Shown piece by piece: positions 1 through 8,008 of a stretch of DNA of 50,727 bases. Below the pieces are notes generated by a model. The model saw only the letters and a list, made by a program, of their open reading frames with translations, made no database searches and was not told the origin of the DNA. A program made the position numbers and the translations under genes. The DNA lies in NCBI GenBank assembly GCA_005887895.1, contig VBPC01000121.1, positions 1 through 50,727 of the forward strand. Reading direction: 5' to 3'. Source of the stretch: Candidatus Rokuibacteriota bacterium. Its GTDB lineage: Bacteria; Methylomirabilota; Methylomirabilia; Rokubacteriales; CSP1-6. Numbering within the stretch: the first letter of the stretch is position 1; the number at the start of each line of letters is the position of its first letter.

Positions 1-1038
1 GGCATCGATCGTGGCGGTGGGATGCGCGGAGTAGCGCGGCGCCGGCGTGGCGGCGAGGCGGACCGGGCTTCCTCCTCGCTCGAGGGACAGCTGGCAGGCC
101 TCGAGCACTCGCAGCACTTCCACGCCATTGCGCCCATCCGTCCGCGGGCGCAGGCGCGTGGCCACGCATTCGAGGAAGTGCCGGCACTCCTGGGCCAGCG
201 GCTCGACCTCGGGCAGCGCGATGATCTCGGCGTCGGCCTTGACGGCCACGGGCACACGCTCGATCCAGTCGACCCGATGGGGATAGAGCTGCAGCTTGTC
301 GGCCATGAGCGTGTCATCGAACACGGCCATCTTGCGGTCACCCACGACGACCAGCTTCTGCTCCTTGAACGGGTGCAGCCAGCTGACGAAGATGTGGCCG
401 CGGACACCGCTGGCGAAGGTCATCACGCTCATCGTGACGTCGGCCAGCTGGTGGCTCAGATAGCTGCCGCCCTGGCACGCCACTTCCACGGGCGCCTCGC
501 CCAGCAGGCGCAGCATGACGTGGACGTCGTGCGGGGCGAAGCTCCAGAGCGCATTCTCCTCGGTCCGGATCCGGCCGAGGTTGAGACGGTTGGAGTAGAC
601 GTACTGGATCTTGCCAAGCTCGCCCTTGGCGACCAGCTCGCCCAGCCTCTCGATCGCGGGGTGATAGTCGAGCAGGTGCCCGACCATCAGGATGCGCCCC
701 CGCTGCTCGGCGAGCGCAACCAGCGCCTCGCCTTCTTTCGCGGTCAGCGCCAGCGGCTTCTCGACGAAGACGTCCTTGCGGGCCTCGAGCGCTCGGCGCG
801 CGAGATCGTGATGCAGGGCCGCCGGCGTCGCGATCACGCATGCCTCGACCGCCGGATCCGCGACGACCTCGGCCGAGTCTGCGATGAGACGCACGCCCGG
901 GTAGGCCTTGCTCGCCGCCTCGAGCGCCCGCGGATCGGGATCGCTCACGATGCGAAGAGCGCCCAGCCGTGAGAAGTTGCGGGCGAGGTTCCGCCCCCAC
1001 TGGCCAAAGCCGAGCAGCGCGACGCCGGTGTTGCTCAC
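1..1038 (-). CDS. Gfo/Idh/MocA-family NAD(P)-dependent sugar oxidoreductase, 3' end cut by window edge, possibly fused to an acyltransferase
   Basis: Read on the minus strand from a GTG, the protein opens with a Rossmann start (VALLGFGQWGRNLARNF) and carries the EKP motif (VFVEKPLAL) typical of Gfo/Idh/MocA oxidoreductases, which oxidise or reduce nucleotide-sugar hydroxyls. About 346 codons are visible and the frame is still open at base 1. After roughly residue 330 the chain reads AHPTATIDA, which resembles the first turn of a left-handed beta-helix acetyltransferase of the WlbB type, so a fused dehydrogenase-acetyltransferase is possible. The GTG overlaps the stop of the upstream glycosyltransferase by 4 nt (GTGA), so the two are probably translationally coupled. 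The family is clear, the substrate is not. Context suggests amino- or uronic-sugar synthesis for a surface glycan. Confidence 0.85.
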   Translation of the reverse strand, partial: MSNTGVALLGFGQWGRNLARNFSRLGALRIVSDPDPRALEAASKAYPGVRLIADSAEVVADPAVEACVIATPAALHHDLARRALEARKDVFVEKPLALTAKEGEALVALAEQRGRILMVGHLLDYHPAIERLGELVAKGELGKIQYVYSNRLNLGRIRTEENALWSFAPHDVHVMLRLLGEAPVEVACQGGSYLSHQLADVTMSVMTFASGVRGHIFVSWLHPFKEQKLVVVGDRKMAVFDDTLMADKLQLYPHRVDWIERVPVAVKADAEIIALPEVEPLAQECRHFLECVATRLRPRTDGRNGVEVLRVLEACQLSLERGGSPVRLAATPAPRYSAHPTATIDA

Positions 1039-2282
1039 TCAGAGCCTCCCGCCTTCTGAACACTCTCGCAGCGAGATCTGGTGTTCGACCGCCCCACGAC
1101 CGCTCTGTAAACGTCGAGCAGCTCATCGACCGTTCGGGTCCACGTCGAGCGAGCCGCCCAGGCGCGGCAGGCTTCCCGCATCGATTCGATGGACCCGCGG
1201 TTGTCGGCCAGCCGCGCGATCTGGGCGGCGAGCGCGGCAGCGTCCCCCGGTTCCACCAGCACTCCGGTGCGACCTTCGTCGACGAACTCGGGAATCCCCC
1301 CCGTTCGCGAGGCTAGCACGGGCATGCCGTGGGCGAATGCTTCCAGCATCACGAGCCCGACGACCTCCCAGCACAGCGACGGGAAGAGCAGGACGTCGGC
1401 CGAGCCGAGGAGTCGGTCCTTTTCCGGTCCAGTGACGAACCCGTGGAAGCGAATCCGCGGGTCGCGCGCGGCAGCGGCCCGGCAGGCAGCGCTCATCGCA
1501 CCGGCGCCGGCGATGTCGAGCAAGGCACGCGTGTCCGGCGTCCGGCGAAACGCCTCGAGCGCAATCCCCACACCCTTGTGGGGCTGGAGACTGCCAAGGA
1601 ACAGGAACCGGACGGGACCGCCGTCGCGTGGCCGCGCGCCGGCCGCGGCGACCGGGGGCGCTCCCCACGGCACGATGCCGACCTGCGCCCGGGGGAAGAA
1701 GCCGAGCTCGAGGTGCCGCTCGACCACGAAGCGAGCGGGTGCCGCCACGGCGTCGACCGCTCGGCTCAGACGCCGCAGCCAGGCGCCGCGGACGGCGCAG
1801 GGGGCGCACTGGCGCTCGCACACGCGCCGTCGCGGTGTCATGCGGACTGCGCGGACGCAGGTCAGCGAGTGGTCGTGAGTGGTATGGACCAGCGGGAGGC
1901 CGGCCGCCCGCGTCGCGGACCAGGCGGCCACCGAGAGACCACCGAGGTTGTGGGTGTGCACCACATCCGGCTTCTCCGCGAGCAGGAAGGCCCGCAGGCG
2001 CTGGAACATGGCAGGATTCCAGAGATCCAGCAGGTGCCAGAGCGGCTTCAGGATCGCGGGTCGCCGGGAGGCCTCTCCGGCCCAGTAGATGTTCGCGGGA
2101 GCCAGCCGACGTACACGGACGCCGTCCACGATGTCCCATCCGGCACGAGGGCGCGGCGCGGTGGCGATGACCGTCACGTCCTGACCGGCCGCCTGGAGCC
2201 CCTCGGCCAGGCGCGCGACGACGGTCTCCGCCCCGCCCAGGACGTCCGGCGGGTACAGGTTCGAGACGTGACAGACCTTCAC
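1035..2282 (-). CDS. GT4-family glycosyltransferase
   Basis: The 415-residue protein has the two Rossmann halves of a GT-B enzyme. The N-terminal acceptor domain starts VCHVSNLYPPDVLGGAE, where the GGAE loop is typical of GT4. The donor domain contains LFLGSLQPHKG and the E-x7-E segment WEVVGLVMLEAF, which is slightly degenerate compared with the common EGFGLPVLEA. A cysteine-rich stretch (CERQCAPCAVRG, around residue 155) is an added feature seen in some polysaccharide GT4 enzymes. The likely role is retaining transfer of a sugar from a nucleotide donor onto a surface glycan at the cytoplasmic membrane face. It overlaps both neighbours by 4 nt and belongs to the same minus-strand operon. Donor and acceptor cannot be told from sequence. 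Confidence 0.9.
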   Translation of the reverse strand: MKVCHVSNLYPPDVLGGAETVVARLAEGLQAAGQDVTVIATAPRPRAGWDIVDGVRVRRLAPANIYWAGEASRRPAILKPLWHLLDLWNPAMFQRLRAFLLAEKPDVVHTHNLGGLSVAAWSATRAAGLPLVHTTHDHSLTCVRAVRMTPRRRVCERQCAPCAVRGAWLRRLSRAVDAVAAPARFVVERHLELGFFPRAQVGIVPWGAPPVAAAGARPRDGGPVRFLFLGSLQPHKGVGIALEAFRRTPDTRALLDIAGAGAMSAACRAAAARDPRIRFHGFVTGPEKDRLLGSADVLLFPSLCWEVVGLVMLEAFAHGMPVLASRTGGIPEFVDEGRTGVLVEPGDAAALAAQIARLADNRGSIESMREACRAWAARSTWTRTVDELLDVYRAVVGRSNTRSRCESVQKAGGSE

Positions 2283-3430
2283 GTCACCTCATCCAGCGCG
2301 CGCGATATCTCCTCCGCCGTGCGGCGCCACGTGAACGTCGCGGCCTGAGCCAAGCCCTTGTGCCGCAGCTCTTCACAGAGCGCCTTGTCGTCGAGTACCC
2401 GAACCATGGCCTCCGTCAGTTCACCGGTATCGCGGGGATCCACCATGACGGCAGCCTGCCCGGCCACCTCCGGCAGCGCAGAGGTGGAGGCCGTGATCAC
2501 CGGCGTCCCGCACGCCATGGCCTCGAGGACCGGAAGACCGAATCCCTCGCCCAGGGACGGCAGCACCAGGCAGGCGGCCCGGCGGTAGAGCTGCCGGAGG
2601 GTTGCCGCATCCGTGTAGCCCATGAAGGTCACGGCATCCTGGAGACCGAGGCGCTCCACGCGTTCCCGCACGGCAGCGGTGTACGACGGACGACCCTCAC
2701 CGCGGACGATGAGCCGACAGCGGTGGTGCCGGCGCACGATCGCCAGCGCGTCGAGAAGTCGAAGCACGTTCTTGTGCGGCAGCAGGTTCCCCACGTAGAG
2801 GAAGTAGACGTCCTGCCAGTCTCGGCCGGATGGGCCGCTTCCGTTGGCGTGGAACACATCAGTGTCACAGCCCGGGTAGACCACTCGAACGCTCACCGCC
2901 GGCAGCCTGAACCGCTCGATGACCGCGTGCCGCGTATATTCCGAGTCCGTCACCACGAGCCGCGATCGACGGAGCACGCGCGAGACGAAGAACCGAAAAT
3001 AGTGCTGCTGGCGTGGATAGTCCGGCGGGAACATCAGCGGGGTCACGTCGTGAACCACGGTCACCTGGGGAATCCCGAGCCCGAGAACTCCTTCGGGCAC
3101 CGTGTTGAGTAGAGCGCGCCGCCCGCCGGCCCACATCCGGGCGCGCAGCGCGCTCTGGAGCCACAGGAGTCGGATGAAATGGCCGCGAAGGCCGTAGTCG
3201 GGGCGACCCGAGATCGGGCTGGGGCCGATCGACGCGGTGATCGGGTCGAAGGCTTCCGGGCGAGAAGAATAGACGACGAGATCGTCGCGGATCCTGTCCA
3301 GAGCCTGGACCAGCTTGATCGAGTAGATCCCGAGACCGGTTGGATTGCCGCCGACGACGGACGCGTTGATCGCGACGCGCGCGTCGCGCCCTACCACCGC
3401 GGGCATCTCGGCTGTCGTCGATGCGGGCAT
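2279..3430 (-). CDS. GT4-family glycosyltransferase
   Basis: This is a GT-B retaining glycosyltransferase. Homology-like sequence begins near VAINASVVGGNPTGLGIYSIKL, a typical GT4 mannosyltransferase-like N-terminus. The donor domain shows FLYVGNLLPHKN and a textbook E-x7-E motif (GEGFGLPVLEA). The ATG at 3430 is preferred because the frame upstream to 3544 is arginine-rich and unlike protein; the ATG at 3406 is also possible. No strong Shine-Dalgarno is visible at either. The stop overlaps the next GT4 gene by ATGA. It probably adds one residue of the same repeat unit as its neighbour. Confidence 0.88.
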   Translation of the reverse strand: MPASTTAEMPAVVGRDARVAINASVVGGNPTGLGIYSIKLVQALDRIRDDLVVYSSRPEAFDPITASIGPSPISGRPDYGLRGHFIRLLWLQSALRARMWAGGRRALLNTVPEGVLGLGIPQVTVVHDVTPLMFPPDYPRQQHYFRFFVSRVLRRSRLVVTDSEYTRHAVIERFRLPAVSVRVVYPGCDTDVFHANGSGPSGRDWQDVYFLYVGNLLPHKNVLRLLDALAIVRRHHRCRLIVRGEGRPSYTAAVRERVERLGLQDAVTFMGYTDAATLRQLYRRAACLVLPSLGEGFGLPVLEAMACGTPVITASTSALPEVAGQAAVMVDPRDTGELTEAMVRVLDDKALCEELRHKGLAQAATFTWRRTAEEISRALDEVT

Positions 3431-3627
3431 TCCGTCTTCGAGCCAGGAAGAGCCGCGGCGAGAAATTCGGGGGGGGTCACGGGCGGCAGTCAATGACCCA
3501 TCGGGCAGCTGTCGATGTCGACAAGGGAAATGCGGGGGCGACAACGTCCCGGGCGCGGCGGTGCCGGGCGGCGAGAGGTTCTAGTTCCGAGGCGGTACTG
3601 CGTTACGTCGAGCGGGCGGGATCTGAG

Positions 3628-4668
3628 CTATGGCGCCCTTTGCAGAGCGTCCGCCGCCTTGCCCTCATCCGTCCGACAGATGCGCAGGTAGAGCGGATGG
3701 ACGCGATCCCAGAACGGCTTGAGGCACCGATCCTGGAAGGCGGCCCTCGTCGGGGACAACACCACGTCGGCACTGGGGACCAGCACGAGGCGGCCGCCCC
3801 AGCGCCGCTTGAAGTCGCTCAGCGAGAACTGCGCGTCGGCCCGGTCGGTGGTCGGACTCGCGCCGCCGAAGTCGAAGATGCCGATGCCGCGGTCGCGGGC
3901 CAGCCGCAGCGCGTACCAGAACGCCGCCGTCGATCCGTGTTTGGGCGTGAGCTCGCGGGACCGCGTCGACCCGCCGTGATAGTACGTGAGCCTCTGTTTC
4001 GAGACGAGATACATCTGGCCGGCGAGCGGCTCGCCATCTGCCCGCGCCAGGAGGAACAGCGCCTGTCCGCGCGGCACCATCGACCGGAACGCCGCCGCGA
4101 AGAACTCCGCCGGGTACACGGAGGCGACGCGACGGGCGCGAATGCGGTCGGACGTCTCCTCGACGAGTGCCGTGAACTCTCGCAAGTCCTTCTCGGACCG
4201 GATCTCGTCGACGACGACGCGCGCCCGCTCGGCCTTGCGGATGTTGCGCGGCACCGGGTCCTCCATCGCCTTGAGCAGCTCACCGTCGGTCCGGCCGGCC
4301 GCGTCGATGAGGAACGCGTAGCGCCGCACCGGTCTGACGTGCGGCCAGCTCCACAGGGTCGTGTCGGGGAGGCCGTGACGCTCGTCATTCACCCTGACGC
4401 GGGCCACGCCCAGCCGGCGAAGCCGGCTCAGCAGCGCCTGAAGGAAGCCTGGGTGCCCGCGCTCGACGTAGACCTTGGCCTGGAGCGTCCAGCGCCAGGC
4501 GATCGGCAGCGGCACGCCGCGCAGCAAGACGAGGGCCCGGTCGCGCGGGTCTTCCACGAACCGCGGCCGATGGCCCACGGTGCGGGAAGCCTCGGCGAAG
4601 CCCTCGGTGAGGATGGGCAGACTGGTACGGGAGTCCCAGCCGTCGGGCGCCTCTCTCGTCAACTCCAC
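3628..4668 (-). CDS. FemAB/GNAT-like aminoacyl- or acyl-transferase
   Basis: The 346-residue protein looks like the FemAB/peptidoglycan-bridge family. It has paired GNAT-like folds, with WRWTLQAKVYVERGHP in the first half, FFAAAFRSMVPRGQALFLL in the middle, and a C-terminal GGSTRSRELTPKHGSTAAFWYAL-type segment followed by FDFGGASP and SDFKRRWGG. FDFGG and the KRxWGG ending are characteristic of FemX-like proteins found in exopolysaccharide clusters. It starts with GTG. A 390-bp gap separates it from the barrel gene upstream, so it may have its own promoter and head the cluster 4668 to 1. Substrate unknown: either an aminoacyl-tRNA-dependent cell-wall step or N-acylation of a glycan. Confidence 0.75.
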   Translation of the reverse strand: MELTREAPDGWDSRTSLPILTEGFAEASRTVGHRPRFVEDPRDRALVLLRGVPLPIAWRWTLQAKVYVERGHPGFLQALLSRLRRLGVARVRVNDERHGLPDTTLWSWPHVRPVRRYAFLIDAAGRTDGELLKAMEDPVPRNIRKAERARVVVDEIRSEKDLREFTALVEETSDRIRARRVASVYPAEFFAAAFRSMVPRGQALFLLARADGEPLAGQMYLVSKQRLTYYHGGSTRSRELTPKHGSTAAFWYALRLARDRGIGIFDFGGASPTTDRADAQFSLSDFKRRWGGRLVLVPSADVVLSPTRAAFQDRCLKPFWDRVHPLYLRICRTDEGKAADALQRAP

Positions 4669-4730
4669 GCCGAACGACAGTGCAAACGGTGTACCGCGCC
4701 GGGTTTACGGCTGCGGACATGGTCGCACCG

Positions 4731-4760
4731 CCTATAGGGGGCCGCGCGCTCGATGTGGAA
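4731..4760 (-). promoter_or_regulatory. possible sigma70-type promoter of the FemAB-like gene
   Basis: On the minus strand a TTCCAC hexamer is followed after 18 nt by TATAGG. The -10 is fair and the -35 weak. The position suits a promoter for the gene starting at 4668. Inference only. Confidence 0.3.
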
Positions 4761-4857
4761 TCCTTACACTGCTGGCTCCGAACGGTTCCAGGCTCGGTCA
4801 TCGGTCTAGAGGCTCAAGGGCTGCCCAAAGCCCGGCAGCCTGACCGGGCCCGTCCAG

Positions 4858-4888
4858 ACAGTGCAGCGACCTTACAGTGCAGCGACCT
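4858..4888. repeat. tandem 15-bp direct repeat
   Basis: The 15-mer ACAGTGCAGCGACCT occurs exactly twice (4858-4872 and 4874-4888) with one base between the copies. Both lie upstream of the FemAB-like gene, on the far side of the candidate promoter from the gene. Possible binding sites for a regulator, or a chance duplication. Confidence 0.7.
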
Positions 4889-5005
4889 GCCCGATCTCGC
4901 GAACTCGCAGTCACGTCGGTGGGTGGCCCGGTGCGTACGTCCGGGCGGCCAGACGTGGCTGCCAGGCCAGCACCGGCACCCGCGATGGGCCCGGACGAAA
5001 TGAAG

Positions 5006-5034
5006 CGGGGCATGGGGACCAGCCCCATGCCCCG
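5006..5034 (-). terminator. hairpin terminator of the outer-membrane barrel gene
   Basis: A perfect 12-bp stem (CGGGGCATGGGG pairing with CCCCATGCCCCG) closes a 5-nt loop, 24 nt beyond the stop of the barrel gene at 5059. Read on the minus strand it is followed by GCTTCATTTCG, only a weak T-tract, so termination may be imperfect or assisted. Confidence 0.7.
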
Positions 5035-5058
5035 CGGTGAGCGCGGACCGCTCTGCTG

Positions 5059-6786
5059 CTAGAAGGACATCCGTACGCGCGCCGCGACCGTCCAGCCGTC
5101 GTGCGCCTTTTCCTTGGAGCACGTGATGCCCCCGGCCGAGCACTCCCGCGTGTCCAGGGCGTGGCCGGCAACCAGGTAGTCACCGGTCAGGTCGAACGCG
5201 GTGTTCGGGGCAAACCGCCACGTGGTGCCGATGTTGAGATCGGTGCCGATGTAGCGCGAGTCGCCTTCGACGAAGCAGGTGCCGCCGATGTCAGCGGCTC
5301 TTGAGCAGACACGGATCCTGTTCGTGGAACTCGAGCCGGCGCCCGTCATCGTGGTGTCTGTATCCACCTTCTCGGCCGTCCAGGTCGGGTTGATGATGCC
5401 GTAGACCGCGAGTTCCGGCGTGAGGCTGTACGTCGCCCGCACGCCGAGCTGCGCCCGGCCGTAGCGATCGTAGCCGACGTTGCTGGCCATGCCGGACAGG
5501 TTGCCGCCGTTGAAGTAGTCGATACCGAGGGCGATGATGCTGGACCAGCCCGCGTAGTACCCGGTGTCGAGGTTCAGCGGCTCGTAGTAGTTGATGTTCC
5601 GGCCGATGTTGTCACGGGCCTTGTTACCCGAGCTGTAGATGGCCCGCGCCTCGAGGAGGAGCGGCCCGAGCTGGAAGCCGCCCTGGACGTCGACCAGCCA
5701 GGAGTGCATGTCGGCCTCGACCGAGTGCGCCGTGTAGGGGGCGCCGGCCACGTCCATCACGACGTTGCTGCGCTTGCCGAACTGGTAGAGGATCGTCGGA
5801 TCGAACGAGAAGGGCCCCGAGCGCCACCGCGCGTCGAGACCGATCGTGTGACGGCTCTCGTGCTGGCTCGGATCGCCGTTGGTGTACTGTGCGCCCACAA
5901 CGCCGGGACTAATCTCCAGCTGATACGCCGGCGCCCCGGCGACGTTGCCGGCGCTACCTGCCTTGAACGCAGACGGCGTGTTGATGTTCGTCGCGCTTCG
6001 ACGCGCGTTGCCGTTCGTGGTTCCCTGCGCGAACAGGTAGCTGTAGATCGGCTTGATGTCCAGCCCCTTGAACGGCGTGAGCTGGGGATCGAAGATGACG
6101 GCGAAGTCGTCGCCGTGCGTCGCCTTGTTGGCCACGCCGGTGACGGCGCCGACCCGCGAGAACGTGCCGAGGGTATCCTCGATCTGCACGTACGCGATGC
6201 CCGTGGTCAGGTTGGGTGCCCAGGTCGTGAGGGCGGACACACCGGGGAAGTCACCCTGGGAGTAGGTGGCGCGATAGGTGCCGACGAGGCCGCCGTAGGT
6301 ACCGAAGGGCTGCAGGCCGGCCCGGGCGACCGTCCGCACCGGGACGAACGGCAGGAGCGCGTCCTTGCCGGTCAGGTCGAACTCCGTGTACGCCCACTTC
6401 ACCTCCACGAGGCCCTGGACGTCGGTGTTGAGCGAGGAGCCCGACGAGGAGCCGTTCTTCTCACCCGCGCAGGATCCGGTCGCCTTGGTCGGCCCGGCGC
6501 CGCAGGTGCCCGTCTGGCCGTAGACGATGTCGAACTCGAGGCCGAGGACGGCCTTGGTGCGTCCGACTTCGAACGTGAAGTCGGGGCGGAAGCGGGTGCG
6601 CGCGTACCACTCACTGTCATTCTTCCGCGTGAAGTTCGCGTCGTAGATGTTGTAGCCGCCCGACGTGATCTGGTCGAACAGACCGTTGATCGTCACCTTC
6701 GGAGCCGGCGCCTGGGCGAATGCCGCGGGCGCGAGCACTCCGAGGATGGCGACCAGGCATGCGACTGCTGCGACTGTCCGTCTCAT
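5059..6786 (-). CDS. outer-membrane beta-barrel (porin-like) protein
   Basis: The 575-residue product starts with a clear signal peptide (MRRTVAAVACLVAILG, cleaved after AFA). It then alternates short amphipathic strands rich in Tyr, Trp and Gly and ends in the Phe-terminated strand VAARVRMSF recognised by the barrel assembly machinery. The ATG at 6786 is chosen because AGGAGG lies six bases upstream and the signal peptide begins there; the longer frame to 6870 adds non-signal sequence. Six cysteines in extracellular-looking loops (CGAGPTKATGSC, CSRAADIGGTC, CSAGGITC) could form disulfides. It is monocistronic, with promoter and terminator candidates on either side. It probably forms a diffusion channel; substrate unknown. 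Confidence 0.85.
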   Translation of the reverse strand: MRRTVAAVACLVAILGVLAPAAFAQAPAPKVTINGLFDQITSGGYNIYDANFTRKNDSEWYARTRFRPDFTFEVGRTKAVLGLEFDIVYGQTGTCGAGPTKATGSCAGEKNGSSSGSSLNTDVQGLVEVKWAYTEFDLTGKDALLPFVPVRTVARAGLQPFGTYGGLVGTYRATYSQGDFPGVSALTTWAPNLTTGIAYVQIEDTLGTFSRVGAVTGVANKATHGDDFAVIFDPQLTPFKGLDIKPIYSYLFAQGTTNGNARRSATNINTPSAFKAGSAGNVAGAPAYQLEISPGVVGAQYTNGDPSQHESRHTIGLDARWRSGPFSFDPTILYQFGKRSNVVMDVAGAPYTAHSVEADMHSWLVDVQGGFQLGPLLLEARAIYSSGNKARDNIGRNINYYEPLNLDTGYYAGWSSIIALGIDYFNGGNLSGMASNVGYDRYGRAQLGVRATYSLTPELAVYGIINPTWTAEKVDTDTTMTGAGSSSTNRIRVCSRAADIGGTCFVEGDSRYIGTDLNIGTTWRFAPNTAFDLTGDYLVAGHALDTRECSAGGITCSKEKAHDGWTVAARVRMSF

Positions 6787-6877
6787 GCACTGCCTCCTCA
6801 GTTGTGGTGCGTTTCGCTCGATCGGTGAGCACACGGCGACATCACCAACAACAGCGGGCGCTACGGACAACGCGTCG

Positions 6878-6907
6878 GTTGTACCGCGAACCGCAAGATA
6901 ACGTCAA
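6878..6907 (-). promoter_or_regulatory. candidate sigma70 promoter of the barrel gene
   Basis: On the minus strand TTGACG (6907-6902) is followed after 18 nt by TACAAC (6883-6878). This would give an untranslated leader of about 85 nt before the ATG at 6786. The surrounding sequence is more A+T-rich than the genes. Confidence 0.45.
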
Positions 6908-6932
6908 GTAAAAGTTACCATTCCGTGCCAGC

Positions 6933-7595
6933 CTACCCCCCCTCGCCCAACGATTTCAGCCGCTCCCGGGCCGCCTGCCCGAAGGGGGTTTCCGGGGCCA
7001 GCTGGCGGGCCTGCCGGAAAGCCGCCCGCGCCTCCGCCGCCCGGTTCTCGGCCACCAGGACGAGGCCAAGGTTGTAGTAGGCCGCCTGCAGCTTCGGGTC
7101 CAGGCTCAGCGCGAAGCGCAGCGAGCTCTCGGCCTCGGGGTACCGCTTGAGGTGGTAGAGCGCCAGGCCCAGGTTCTGGTGGACGAAGTCGGGAATGGCC
7201 AGCGTCGGCAACGCCAGCGCGTTGCGATAGGCGGCGACGGCGTCCTCCCAGCGACGGCTCTCCGCGTACGCGGTCCCGAGGTGGAACTGGGCGTCGGCGA
7301 GCCGCGGATCGAGCTCGACGGCCTTTCGCAGCTGCTCGATGGCCAGGTCCGGCCGGCCGAGGTCGAGATACACGATCCCCAGCGTGTCGCGATAGTCGGC
7401 CACCGTCGGGTCGACCGCCACCGCTTCTTTCAACGCGGCGAGCGCCGGTGACAGCTGGCGCTCCTGCAGCTGACTGAGCGCGCGATCGTACGCCGCCTGC
7501 GCGCGCAGACGATCGCTTTCGGTCACGTGCGTTGAGGCGCAAGCGCCGCACAGCAGCGCAATCACTCCGACGGCAATTCCGTGTCGTGTTGACAC
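6933..7595 (-). CDS. TPR-repeat lipoprotein, PilW/PilF-like
   Basis: The 220-residue protein has a lipoprotein signal (LLCGAC, Cys about residue 19) and then four to five tetratricopeptide repeats, for example VADYRDTLGIVYLDLGRPDLAIEQLRKAVELDP, LADAQFHLGTAYAESRRWEDAVAAYRNAL and LQAAYYNLGLVLVAENRAAEARAAF. This is the architecture of PilW/PilF lipoproteins that help assemble the type IV pilus secretin, but no pilus genes are present here, so a general envelope scaffold role is equally likely. It starts at a GTG preceded by GGGGAGGGG. The start is only 29 bp from the divergent FmdB gene, so their promoters must overlap. Confidence 0.85.
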   Translation of the reverse strand: MSTRHGIAVGVIALLCGACASTHVTESDRLRAQAAYDRALSQLQERQLSPALAALKEAVAVDPTVADYRDTLGIVYLDLGRPDLAIEQLRKAVELDPRLADAQFHLGTAYAESRRWEDAVAAYRNALALPTLAIPDFVHQNLGLALYHLKRYPEAESSLRFALSLDPKLQAAYYNLGLVLVAENRAAEARAAFRQARQLAPETPFGQAARERLKSLGEGG

Positions 7596-7617
7596 GTTTT
7601 CCCCTCCCCTGTAGCCT
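7589..7617 (+). promoter_or_regulatory. candidate promoter for a leaderless fmdB-type transcript
   Basis: A consensus TTGACA (7589-7594), a 17-nt spacer and TAGCCT (7612-7617) would start transcription at about 7624, directly at the GTG of the FmdB-type gene. The -35 overlaps the start codon of the divergent TPR gene. Confidence 0.5.
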
Positions 7618-7624
7618 GCACTTC

Positions 7625-8008
7625 GTGCCGACTTACGAGTACGAGTGCGGCGGCTGTCATCGCGTCTTCGAGGTTCGCCAGCGGATCTCCGAACCCGCGC
7701 TCACGACGTGCGACGTCTGTGGTGGAGCGGTGCATCGGCTCCTCTCGGCAACGCCGTTCATCCTCAAGGGCGGCGGCTGGTACGTCACCGACTATCCCTC
7801 CGAGTCGCGCAAGAAGGCCATGGACACGGAGAAGTCCACGGGCTCGAGTGCCGCCTCGGAGAAATCGGAGAAATCCGACAAGGCCGACAAGGCCGACAAG
7901 GCCGACAAGCCCGCGGCGGCCGCCAAGTCCGACGGACAGTCCGACGGTGGCAGCGGCGGCGCCACCTCTAGCGGCGCCTCCTCGACGGCTTCGACGAAGT
8001 CCGACTGA
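7625..8008 (+). CDS. FmdB-family zinc-ribbon protein with low-complexity tail
   Basis: From the GTG at 7625 the protein reads PTYEYECGGCHRVFEV, then CDVCGG, giving the CxxC...CxxC zinc ribbon of FmdB/putative regulatory proteins, and RLLSATPFILKGGGWYVTDY, the conserved end of that domain at about residue 60. The remaining half is a charged, Ser/Lys/Asp-rich tail with a KAD triplet repeat (KSDKADKADKADK). The start at 7625 matches the domain boundary and a promoter just upstream; the frame open further upstream is not protein-like. Function is not established for the family; DNA/RNA binding or metal sensing have been suggested. Its 3' end overlaps the convergent SAM hydrolase by 41 bp. Confidence 0.85.
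   Translation: MPTYEYECGGCHRVFEVRQRISEPALTTCDVCGGAVHRLLSATPFILKGGGWYVTDYPSESRKKAMDTEKSTGSSAASEKSEKSDKADKADKADKPAAAAKSDGQSDGGSGGATSSGASSTASTKSD

Larger units (their letters stand above)
4669..5058. other. 390-bp intergenic region
   Basis: No convincing coding frame is present. On the minus strand it holds the terminator of the barrel gene (5006-5034), a tandem 15-bp direct repeat (4858-4888) and a weak promoter-like pair TTCCAC (4755-4760) / TATAGG (4731-4736) with an 18-nt spacer, directed at the FemAB-like gene whose GTG is about 63 nt further on. Confidence 0.6.

Noticed and set aside
22-972. Long plus-strand reading frame opposite the first gene
   Set aside because: It is the antisense shadow of the sugar oxidoreductase in G+C-rich DNA; it has no recognisable domain and an odd His/Arg composition.
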